Origin: JBKHHU01 sp046539045
GTDB lineage: Bacteria > Planctomycetota > Phycisphaerae > SM23-33
Direction of reading: 5' to 3'
Assembly: GCA_046539045.1 (NCBI GenBank)
Contig: JBKHHU010000078.1
Span: forward strand, 1 to 14,135
DNA: 14,135 nt
Shown here: positions 1 through 6,240 of the stretch, piece by piece
Layout: the number at the start of each line of letters is the position of its first letter
Numbering within the stretch: the stretch's first letter is position 1
Position numbers and translations under genes: made by a program
The notes under the pieces: model-generated
Told to the model about the DNA's origin: nothing
Databases searched by the model: none
What the model saw: only the letters and a program-made list of their open reading frames with translations

Positions 1-204
1 GCACTGATCAAGGATACCGCCCTGGTCGGGACGATTTCCGTCCCTGCGGTACTGACCACCGCACGGTCGATCGTGTCGGCAACGTTCAACCCGGTGTACT
101 ATTTCATCGTTGCACTGATGTTCCTTGCCGTCACGTTCCCGCTGATGAAACTCGCCGGACTGCTGGAGCGACGCATACGGCAGAAGGGGTTTGCCCATGA
201 TTAA
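1..204 (+). CDS. Polar amino-acid ABC transporter permease, C-terminal part
   Basis: This is the last 67 residues of an integral membrane permease; the start lies left of the window. The visible part contains ALIKDTALVGTISVPAVL, the typical segment just after the EAA loop in HisM/GlnP-type permeases. A final membrane helix follows (about YYFIVALMFLAVTFPLMKLAG), then a basic cytoplasmic end (LERRIRQKG). The family forms the channel of polar amino-acid importers (His/Arg/Lys/Gln/Glu type). The stop codon overlaps the start of the ATPase gene by 8 bp (ATGATTAA at 197-204), so the two are translationally coupled. The family assignment is fairly firm from sequence and context; the substrate cannot be read from this piece. 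Confidence 0.85.
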   Translation, partial: ALIKDTALVGTISVPAVLTTARSIVSATFNPVYYFIVALMFLAVTFPLMKLAGLLERRIRQKGFAHD

Positions 205-895
205 GGTAGAGAACGTCAACTACACCTACTCCACCGGCACGCAGGCCCTGCGAGACATCAACATCGACTTCCCACGCGGGACGATCTCGGCAGTACTCGG
301 CGAGAGCGGGTCCGGCAAGACGACGCTCCTGATGTGCCTGGGGCAGTTTCTCCGGCCGCAAGAAGGTACAATTAGCTATGACGGGACCGATATTTACGAG
401 ATCCCGGAGCGGACGTTCCGCAAGACGGTGGGAATCGTGTTCCAGGAGCTGTACCTGTTCCCGCACAAGACCGTTGTCGAGAACCTCTCGATGGCGGCGG
501 TTCACGTGCAGGCCGCATCCAAGCGGGACGCGATGAAGGAGGCGGTTCGGATACTGGATCGCCTCGGGATTCGCGATCTGGCTTCGAGTTACCCGTCGCA
601 GATCAGCGGTGGGCAGGCCCAGCGGGCAGCAATTGCCCGGGCGCTGATGCTCAAGCCGGAGTATCTGCTGCTGGATGAACCGACCAGTGCCCTGGACGCG
701 AACACCACCGAAGATTTCGGCCGGTGGCTGACGAGCCTCCGGGAAGAGACGAACTTTATTATCGTCACGCATGATACGCTTTTCGCCGAGAAGACCGCCA
801 ACCATGGCGTGTACCTTTCGGACGGGGAGATTCTCGACAGCGGACCGGTCGACAAGATCATCCGCAACGTCCGTGCGGGCGAAGTCGTGAAATGA
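197..895 (+). CDS. Polar amino-acid ABC transporter ATP-binding protein (GlnQ/HisP type)
   Basis: A complete 232-residue ATPase subunit that powers import through the upstream permease at the inner face of the membrane. All nucleotide-binding motifs are present: Walker A GESGSGKT (residues 35-42), Q-loop Q83, signature SGGQ (137-140), Walker B YLLLDEP with catalytic E161, and switch H192. The length is close to the usual size of about 240 residues. The start at 197 is chosen because AAGGGG (184-189) lies 7 nt upstream and because it overlaps the permease stop; a TTG two codons earlier is less likely. The next gene, ablB, begins 13 nt after the stop, so transporter and acetyltransferase are probably one operon. 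The polar amino-acid family is a safe call; lysine or beta-lysine as substrate is only inferred from ablB. Confidence 0.96.
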   Translation: MIKVENVNYTYSTGTQALRDINIDFPRGTISAVLGESGSGKTTLLMCLGQFLRPQEGTISYDGTDIYEIPERTFRKTVGIVFQELYLFPHKTVVENLSMAAVHVQAASKRDAMKEAVRILDRLGIRDLASSYPSQISGGQAQRAAIARALMLKPEYLLLDEPTSALDANTTEDFGRWLTSLREETNFIIVTHDTLFAEKTANHGVYLSDGEILDSGPVDKIIRNVRAGEVVK

Positions 896-908
896 AACAG
901 GGAGAACC

Positions 909-1754
909 ATGCCTGATACAATCGAGAAGCTCGGCGATTCGGTAATCCAGCACGGGAAAGAAAACGACCGCGTCTATCTGATGAAGCTGGCCAAGGCGGA
1001 TTCGGACAAAATCGTCCCGCGGATCGAGCAGTTGGCAGAAGAGAACGACTACTCCAAGATCTTCGCCAAGGTGCCCGCCTGGGGCAGGGAGTTGTTCCTC
1101 GAGAACGGCTTCGAAGCTGAGGCTGCCGTGCCGAAGTTCTACTCGGGTGAGGAAGACGCCCTGTTCATGAGCCGGTTCCTGAAGGACTGGCGGGCCGAGG
1201 AGAAACCGCGCGAGCGGCACGAAGAGGTAAAGAAGGCAGCCATCGAACGGACCGGCGACGGGGTGGCCGATCTGCCCGAAGGGGCAGAGTGGCGCATCTG
1301 CAAACCCGAAGACGCCGAAGACATGACCGAAGTCTATCAGCAGGTGTTCGACTCCTACCCGTTCCCCATCGACGACCCGGCCTACATCCGCAAGACGATG
1401 GAGACCCACGTGGTCTACTTCGGCATCTGGAGCGACGGGAAGCTGATGGCGCTGTCCTCGGCGGAGATGGATAAGGACGCCCGCAACGTGGAGATGACCG
1501 ACTTCGCCACGCTGCCGGACTTCCGCGGCCACAGCGTCGGGACGTTCCTCCTGGCTCGCATGGAAGAGCAAATGCAGCGCCGGGAGATTCTCACAGCCTA
1601 TACCATCGCCCGCAGCGTCTCGTTCGGGATGAACATCACCTTCGCCCGCCTGAACTACCACTACTCCGGCAGACTCGTGAACAACACGAACATCTCCGGT
1701 GGGTTCGAGAGCATGAACATCTGGTACAAACCCCTGTTCGACCCGGCAGAGTAG
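909..1754 (+). CDS. ablB: Putative beta-lysine N-acetyltransferase (AblB/YodP family)
   Basis: A 281-residue GNAT-fold enzyme expected to acetylate the epsilon-amino group of beta-lysine from acetyl-CoA, giving the compatible solute N-epsilon-acetyl-beta-lysine. The N-terminus (PDTIEKLGDSVIQHGKENDRVYLMKL) and the YSKIFAKVP block (48-56) are recognisable AblB features. The GNAT domain covers about 128-250, with the acetyl-CoA loop RGHSVG at 206-211 and a conserved NYHYSGRLVNNTNISGG stretch near 249-265. AGGGAG (899-904) precedes the ATG. In known systems ablB partners ablA (lysine 2,3-aminomutase). No ablA is visible here; it could lie upstream of the transporter, outside the window. The pairing with an amino-acid importer suggests uptake of lysine or of the solute. 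Family call is strong; physiological role is inferred. Confidence 0.92.
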   Translation: MPDTIEKLGDSVIQHGKENDRVYLMKLAKADSDKIVPRIEQLAEENDYSKIFAKVPAWGRELFLENGFEAEAAVPKFYSGEEDALFMSRFLKDWRAEEKPRERHEEVKKAAIERTGDGVADLPEGAEWRICKPEDAEDMTEVYQQVFDSYPFPIDDPAYIRKTMETHVVYFGIWSDGKLMALSSAEMDKDARNVEMTDFATLPDFRGHSVGTFLLARMEEQMQRREILTAYTIARSVSFGMNITFARLNYHYSGRLVNNTNISGGFESMNIWYKPLFDPAE

Positions 1755-1779
1755 ACGAGAAACTTCTTGCTGCGGAACG

Positions 1780-1820
1780 TGTGCTGGATTTCAGCCTTAT
1801 CCGTGCTGAAATCCAGCACA
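1780..1820 (+). terminator. Perfect 16-bp inverted repeat after ablB
   Basis: Arms 1780-1795 (TGTGCTGGATTTCAGC) and 1805-1820 are exact reverse complements around a 9-nt loop. It begins 26 nt after the ablB stop, where an operon terminator is expected. There is no T-tract downstream (CCCTCAGCCG follows), so it is not a textbook intrinsic terminator. It may be a Rho-type or mRNA-stabilising hairpin, or a mobile palindromic element. Confidence 0.55.
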
Positions 1821-1935
1821 CCCTCAGCCGAATCATCACATGGGGCTCACCCTTATCTTCTTCCCAGGTGAACCGCTTTCAAGCCGTTCCGCTCGTCCTG
1901 TGCCTGCTTCCGCTGCTTCTGAGCTTGATGTTTGG

Positions 1936-1964
1936 CTTTCACATTCTCCCATCCCGGCTATAAT
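1936..1964 (+). promoter_or_regulatory. Probable sigma-70 promoter of the malic enzyme gene
   Basis: A perfect -10 hexamer TATAAT lies at 1959-1964. The best -35 at 17-bp spacing is weak (CTTTCA, 1936-1941, 3 of 6 matches). The predicted transcript would start near 1971, leaving about 78 nt of leader before the ATG at 2049. Read from sequence only. Confidence 0.5.
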
Positions 1965-2048
1965 GAGCGGCTCTTTCGCTGCCCGGCCGGTGGTCGGGGC
2001 GAGCACAACGCGACACCAGATATTCACAAAATTCAGGAAGGCCCGGCA

Positions 2049-3443
2049 ATGAGCCTGATGGACGCACTACAGGATCGTTTTCAGCGGAACATCGTCTTTG
2101 AAGTTCAGCTTCTGGTCACAGGCGAGGGGGATCGGACCAGCCAGGTCGTCTCGGCGATCAGCGAAGTCGGGCCTCGCGTGACCGACGTGGAACTCGAGGA
2201 ACTGACCGAAGACGGCATGCAATACGCGATGACGCTGTTCACTGCCGGTGACGACGAGATGGCAGCAGCCCGCAAGGCCATCGAAGCGGTGGACGACGTG
2301 GAGATTCTCGACGTGATCGACGTGGCGATGGAGTCGCATCGCGGTGGGTCGTGTCACGTCCAGGCGTCGGCACCGATTACCTCCAACACCGACCTGCGGA
2401 TCGTCTACACGCCGGGCGTCGCTCGCGTCTGCAAGGCCATCGAGAAGGACCCGTCGCTGGCCCGCGACTACACCGGAATCAGCAACAAGGTAGCCATCTG
2501 CACCAACGGCACCGCCATCCTCGGCCTGGGCGACATCGGACCGGTGGCGGGCATGCCCGTGATGGAAGGCAAGAGCGCCATTTTCTGGGAGTTCGCGGGC
2601 GTGTCGGCAGAGCCGATCCTGGTCAACACCCAGGACCCGGATGAGTTCATCAAGGCGATCGAACTGATCGGCCCGACCTTCGGCGCCATCCAGGTCGAGG
2701 ACGTCAAGGCCCCCGAGTGCTTCAAGATCACCCGCGAGCTGGACAACCGCCTGCCGGTACCGGTCATGCACGACGACCAGCACGGCACGGCTGCGGTGGT
2801 GATGGCTGCGTTGTTCAGCGCCCTGAACAAGACCGGCAAGAAGCTCGAAGAGTTGACCGTCTCCATGGTCGGAGCCGGCGCAGCGGGCACCGCCATCGCC
2901 GACCTGCTCATGCACGAGGGCGTGGAGGATGTGATCCTCTGCGATCGTCGCGGGGCGCTGCATCGCGGCAGGGACAACATGAACGCCGAGAAGACCGCCC
3001 TGGCGGAGCGGACCAACAAACAGAACCGCTCCGGCGACCTGGCTGAGTCCATGAAAGGCACGGACCTGTTCATCGGCGTCAGCGGGCCCGGGCTGGTGAC
3101 TCCGGAGATGGTCCGGAACATGAACGACGATCCGATCATCTTCGCCCTGGCCAACCCGGTCAGCGAGATCAGCAGGGACGACGCCCTCCGGGCCGGGGCG
3201 AGCGTTTATGCAGACGGCAGGATGATCAACAACGCCGTCTGCTATCCGGGCATCTTCCGCGGGGCGCTGGACGCCGGGGCAGAGCGGATCACCGTGCAGA
3301 TGGTCGTCGCCGCCGCCCACGCCGCAGCCAATTGCGTGCAGGGCGATGCGATCATGCCCGAAATGATGGACCCGCACACGCACATGTCCGTGGCCGAGGC
3401 CACCCGCGATGCCGCCGGCCCCGGGGACCCGCTGCTGGCGTAG
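2049..3443 (+). CDS. NAD(P)-dependent malic enzyme with N-terminal ACT-like domain
   Basis: A 464-residue cytoplasmic enzyme that oxidatively decarboxylates malate to pyruvate and CO2. Residues about 13-95 form an ACT-like regulatory domain (IVFEVQLLVTGEGDRTSQVVSAISEVGPRV start). The malic N-domain follows with the YTPGVARVCKAI motif (general-acid Tyr120) and GKSAIFWEFAGV with Lys175. Metal ligands lie in VEDVKAPECF (E217, D218) and HDDQHGTA (D242, D243). The NAD(P) domain carries GAGAAG at 275-280, and ANPVSEIS and INNAVCYPGIFRGALD follow. The start is set at 2049 because AGGAAG (2035-2040) lies 8 nt upstream; the open frame extends back to 1932 but would then overlap the promoter. The ACT domain suggests control by a small ligand. 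Cofactor preference is not resolved. With the nearby fumarase it fits C4-acid metabolism. Confidence 0.95.
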   Translation: MSLMDALQDRFQRNIVFEVQLLVTGEGDRTSQVVSAISEVGPRVTDVELEELTEDGMQYAMTLFTAGDDEMAAARKAIEAVDDVEILDVIDVAMESHRGGSCHVQASAPITSNTDLRIVYTPGVARVCKAIEKDPSLARDYTGISNKVAICTNGTAILGLGDIGPVAGMPVMEGKSAIFWEFAGVSAEPILVNTQDPDEFIKAIELIGPTFGAIQVEDVKAPECFKITRELDNRLPVPVMHDDQHGTAAVVMAALFSALNKTGKKLEELTVSMVGAGAAGTAIADLLMHEGVEDVILCDRRGALHRGRDNMNAEKTALAERTNKQNRSGDLAESMKGTDLFIGVSGPGLVTPEMVRNMNDDPIIFALANPVSEISRDDALRAGASVYADGRMINNAVCYPGIFRGALDAGAERITVQMVVAAAHAAANCVQGDAIMPEMMDPHTHMSVAEATRDAAGPGDPLLA

Positions 3444-3537
3444 TCCACTCCGCTTCCCCCGGCAGAGGCGAAAGATCAAGAGGGGCCGCCGAGGCGCGAA
3501 GAGCACGGAGGTCATTCACGGCCAAAGGGTTGTTAGC

Positions 3538-3564
3538 CGCGAACAGCGCGAACGACGCGAAATT
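3538..3564. repeat. Three tandem 9-bp CGCGAANNN units
   Basis: Units CGCGAACAG, CGCGAACGA and CGCGAAATT follow each other exactly in 9-nt phase. A fourth CGCGAA occurs near 3495. This is short-sequence repeat DNA in the gap between the malic enzyme and thuA-like genes. Confidence 0.7.
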
Positions 3565-3660
3565 GTTTCCGAAGCGGCGATTTGAGCCTTTGGATTTCGT
3601 GCTTTGAGTTTGTTTCGGATGTCGAAATTCGGATTTCGCCTTTGCAGATAGTCCGGCAGC

Positions 3661-3682
3661 GTGCGGAAGCGAGCTTCCGCAC
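3661..3682. repeat. REP-like palindrome GTGCGGAAGC-GA-GCTTCCGCAC
   Basis: Ten-base arms 3661-3670 and 3673-3682 are perfect reverse complements with a 2-nt centre. There is no adjacent T-tract, and it lies about 220 bp after the malic enzyme stop and about 140 bp before thuA, so it is more like a dispersed palindromic repeat than a terminator. Confidence 0.6.
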
Positions 3683-3820
3683 CCTACCAAGCGCCGGCGA
3701 AACACGTACCGCGGGGTTGATTTCCAGTATGGATGCGTCAAACTGGTTGCTCGCACTGATCACGTATGTACCCTTACACGCTGTCCCGGCAGCCACGCCG
3801 GCAGGAAAGGAATGCTCACG

Positions 3821-4465
3821 ATGAAAGCTCTCGTAGTCTATGGAGGATGGGACGGGCACGATCCCGTGGAGGTCTCGCAGGTCCAGGCCGACTTCCTCAA
3901 GGACAAAGGTTTCGACGTCACCCGCACCGACTCGCTCGACGCGTACAAGGAAATGGACCCCGAGCAGCTCGACCTGATCGTCCAGCATGTGACAATGAGC
4001 AGTATCGAGAAGGAGCAGCTCACGCCCCTGCTGGACGCGGTCATGGAGCACGGGGTAGGGTTCGCGGGCATTCACGGAGGCGTCGGCGACAGCTTCCGCC
4101 AGTCCTGCCCGTTCCAGTTCATGGTCGGCGGCCAGTGGGTTGCGCATCCGGGCAACATCATCGACTACCGCGTCCACATCCAGGACCACGCCGACGAGGT
4201 CACTCGCGGCCTGGACCACTTCGACATGCATTCCGAGCAGTACTACATGCACGTGGACCCGGGCAATCACGTCCTGGCCACCACCACGTTTGAATGCAAC
4301 GGCGTGACCATGCCCGTCGCGTGGAAGCGCCGGCACGGCAAGGGGCGGGTGTTCTACAGCTCGCTCGGCCACGTCGTCGGCGACCTGGACGTCTACGAAG
4401 CCCGCGAGATCATGTTCCGAGGGATGCTCTGGGCTGCCGGCAGCAAGAAAGCCCTGCAAAGCTGA
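3821..4465 (+). CDS. ThuA-like domain protein
   Basis: A 214-residue protein with the ThuA fold (class I glutamine-amidotransferase-like). Recognisable features are the opening MKALVVYGGWDGHDP, the central VGFAGIHGGVGDSF, and the C-terminal PVAWKRRHGKGRVFYSSLGH. The family was named for trehalose utilisation and is common in planctomycetes, often linked to sugar catabolism; the reaction is not established. No signal peptide is visible, so it is probably cytoplasmic. ATG 3821 is preferred over ATG 3812, because AAAGG (3806-3810) is 10 nt upstream of 3821 but only 1 nt from 3812, and because family members begin at this MK. It stands alone, converging on fumC. Family call is firm; function is unknown. 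Confidence 0.9.
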   Translation: MKALVVYGGWDGHDPVEVSQVQADFLKDKGFDVTRTDSLDAYKEMDPEQLDLIVQHVTMSSIEKEQLTPLLDAVMEHGVGFAGIHGGVGDSFRQSCPFQFMVGGQWVAHPGNIIDYRVHIQDHADEVTRGLDHFDMHSEQYYMHVDPGNHVLATTTFECNGVTMPVAWKRRHGKGRVFYSSLGHVVGDLDVYEAREIMFRGMLWAAGSKKALQS

Positions 4466-4556
4466 GGGACATGAGGAAACTACTCACCGTCCGGGAGAGC
4501 CTGGTGATAGGGTTCATTGAACGCGGGTCCGAAGACAACACCGTGGGCGATTAGGA

Positions 4557-4635
4557 CATCAACCCCGGACTGCCGTCCGGGGCTCTCGTGAGTGGCGCAT
4601 CGCCGTGAGCCCGCGACGGAAGTCGCGGGTTGATG
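4557..4635. repeat. REPIN-like doublet: two inverted hairpin repeats
   Basis: Two 27-nt units, 4558-4584 on plus and 4608-4634 on minus, match at 22 of 27 positions. Each starts ATCAACCC, folds into an 8-bp stem with a 4-nt loop (4563-4582; 4610-4629), and ends GGGGCT or CGGGCT. Four of the five differences form two swapped base pairs in the stem (C-G with G-C), so pairing is kept. The outer arms also pair with each other over 9 bp (CATCAACCC with GGGTTGATG). A 23-nt spacer contains its own GGCG/CGCC hairpin. It sits between convergent thuA-like and fumC genes and may also end transcription from both sides. Confidence 0.75.
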
Positions 4636-4717
4636 CAGTCCTTTGTGAGCAGGTCCGAAAGAGAACTCCGCACAAGTCCCCGCAATTCGGTACGAACAAA
4701 CAGCATCTCGCTACTGC

Positions 4718-6112
4718 CTACTTCCCCGTTTGCCGTTTTGCGTCCAGCAGGTCATCCAGTTTGTCTTTGGGCAGGATCTGTTTTTCCTGGCAGACTCGGC
4801 GGATGGTTTTGCCGGTTTCGTAGGCTTCGTGGGCGATGGCGGCGGCCTGGTCGTAGCCGATTTCCGGGGCAAGGGCGGTGCACATCGCCAGCGACTGTTC
4901 GGTCAGCTGGTGGCAGTGTTCTTCATCGGCCTGCAGGCCGTCGATGCACTTGTCGACGAAGACGTCGGCGACGTTGCTCAGCACACGGATGGCGGTGAGG
5001 ATGTTCCACGCCATCATCGGCATGGCCACGTTCAACTCCAGGATGCTCCCGACGCCACCGGTCGCCCCTGCGGTGATGGCGGCATCGCAGCCGACGACCT
5101 GGCAGGCCGCCTGAATGACCGATTCGCACATCACCGGGTTGACCTTCCCGGGCATGATGCTGCTTCCCGGCTGGGTCGCAGGCAGGTGCAGCTCGCCGAT
5201 TCCGCATCGCGGGCCGGTGCTCAGCAGGCGGATGTCGCCGGCGATCTTGCCCATCGCCACGGCGGCCATGCGAACGACCCCCGAAGCGAAAACCACATCG
5301 TCCTTCGCTGCCTGTGCGGCGAAATGGTTGCCGGCCTCGCGGAACTCCAAGTCCGTCTCGCGGCTGATGATTTCGATGGCCGCGGGAGCGAATCCCTCAG
5401 GTGCGTTAAGCCCGGTCCCGACGGCGGTCCCACCGAGGGGCAGCTGCCGGAGGCTTTCCAGTGCATCCCCGAGCCGACGGATGACCTCGGCGACCTGGGC
5501 GGCGTATCCGCCGAATTCCTGCCCGAGTCGCACCGGAACCGCGTCCATTCCGTGGGTCCTGCCGATCTTGACGACGCGGTCGAACTCGTCGGCCTTGGTC
5601 TGCAGCGCATCGCGGAGTTTGTTCAGCGCCGGCAGCAGTTCCCGGTCGATCGCGACCGCGGCCGATACGTGCAGGGCCGTCGGAATGACGTCATTGGACG
5701 ACTGCCCTCGATTGACGTCGTCATTGGGGTGAACGGACCTGTCGCCCGGCCTGCCGCCGAGGATCTGGATCGCCCGGTTGGCAACCACCTCGTTGGCGTT
5801 CATGTTGCTGCTGGTGCCGCTTCCGGTTTGGAAAACGTCGACGGGGAAGTGCTCGTCCCACCGGCCGTCGATCACCTCGCGGGCCGCGGCGATAATGGCA
5901 TCGGCCTTATCCGCCTCGATCCGCCCTGCCTGCTTGTGGGCGGTCGCGGCAGCGAGTTTCACCGTGCCGAGGGCAGCGATGAACTCCCGCGGCATGGTCC
6001 ATCCGGAGACGGGGAAGTTGCTGACGGCCCGGGCGGTCTGGGCACCGTACAGGGCCTCGACGGGGACGTCCATCTCGCCCATCGAATCGCGTTCCTTGCG
6101 CATCTTGCTCAT
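4718..6112 (-). CDS. fumC: Class II fumarate hydratase
   Basis: A 464-residue, iron-independent fumarase that interconverts fumarate and malate in the TCA cycle; it acts as a cytoplasmic tetramer. The N-terminus MRKERDSMGEMDVP(V)EALYGAQTARAVSNF is diagnostic. Active-site regions are TGSGTSSNMNANE (96-108), GRTHGMDAVP with His188-type H187, and the fumarase signature GSSIMPGKVNP (316-326), whose Ser lies in the catalytic loop. The length matches the family (about 460-467). Start 6112 is chosen because AGGAG (6119-6123) lies 6 nt upstream and the TATAAT promoter predicts a short leader; an in-frame ATG at 6130 sits upstream of that ribosome site. It is divergent from the HEAT-like gene across 128 bp. 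Related adspartase-type enzymes are excluded by the N-terminal motif. Confidence 0.97.
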   Translation of the reverse strand: MSKMRKERDSMGEMDVPVEALYGAQTARAVSNFPVSGWTMPREFIAALGTVKLAAATAHKQAGRIEADKADAIIAAAREVIDGRWDEHFPVDVFQTGSGTSSNMNANEVVANRAIQILGGRPGDRSVHPNDDVNRGQSSNDVIPTALHVSAAVAIDRELLPALNKLRDALQTKADEFDRVVKIGRTHGMDAVPVRLGQEFGGYAAQVAEVIRRLGDALESLRQLPLGGTAVGTGLNAPEGFAPAAIEIISRETDLEFREAGNHFAAQAAKDDVVFASGVVRMAAVAMGKIAGDIRLLSTGPRCGIGELHLPATQPGSSIMPGKVNPVMCESVIQAACQVVGCDAAITAGATGGVGSILELNVAMPMMAWNILTAIRVLSNVADVFVDKCIDGLQADEEHCHQLTEQSLAMCTALAPEIGYDQAAAIAHEAYETGKTIRRVCQEKQILPKDKLDDLLDAKRQTGK

Positions 6113-6137
6113 GGTCTGCTCCTGTTGCATGCGGGCG

Positions 6138-6166
6138 ATTATAGTGCACCCGGAGGCGGTTCGCCA
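6138..6166 (-). promoter_or_regulatory. Probable fumC promoter
   Basis: On the minus strand a perfect TATAAT lies at 6143-6138. A weak -35 (TGGCGA, 6166-6161, 3 of 6) is at 17-bp spacing. Transcription would begin near 6131, about 19 nt before the ATG at 6112, which supports that start over 6130. Confidence 0.5.
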
Positions 6167-6204
6167 CAGATGCCGCTCCGCCGGGCCGGGCCGGGTGCAA
6201 TCGC

Positions 6205-6233
6205 TTGCCAGAACTGCCCGCGGCACGTACACT
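6205..6233 (+). promoter_or_regulatory. Promoter with -10 only 7 nt before the start codon
   Basis: TTGCCA (6205-6210, 5 of 6 to consensus), a 17-bp spacer, and TACACT (6228-6233). The predicted first transcribed base is 6240-6241, at the ATG of the next gene. No Shine-Dalgarno is present in the bases before 6241, so the mRNA looks leaderless. Confidence 0.55.
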
Positions 6234-6240
6234 TTCGCCT

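Larger units (their letters stand above)
3444..3820. other. Repeat-rich intergenic region, no gene seen
   Basis: This 377-bp gap has no convincing gene. It contains three tandem 9-mers beginning CGCGAA (3538-3564) with a related CGCGAA-GAGCACGGAGG string at about 3495-3511, a T-rich low-complexity stretch with repeated GGATTTCG or TTCGGAT words (about 3580-3640), a 10-bp palindromic hairpin (3661-3682), and a lone GGGTTGAT word (3714-3721) matching the outer arm of the doublet at 4557-4635. The last 60 bases lead into the thuA-like gene; no clear promoter could be placed. Confidence 0.7.

Noticed and set aside
2067..3515. A 482-codon open frame on the minus strand opposite the malic enzyme
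   Set aside because: The plus-strand frame has every malic enzyme motif. The antisense frame is a by-product of GC-rich codon use, with His/Gly/Asp/Arg-rich text and no recognisable domain.
4294..4635. Possible small gene between the thuA-like gene and fumC
   Set aside because: The frame overlaps thuA in another phase, and its end lies at the REPIN-like doublet; the text has no domain or ribosome site.
3444..4717. CRISPR array or toxin-antitoxin locus in the repeat-rich gaps
   Set aside because: No regular repeat-spacer pattern of 20-50 nt and no paired small genes; the repeats are 7-9 nt units and palindromes.
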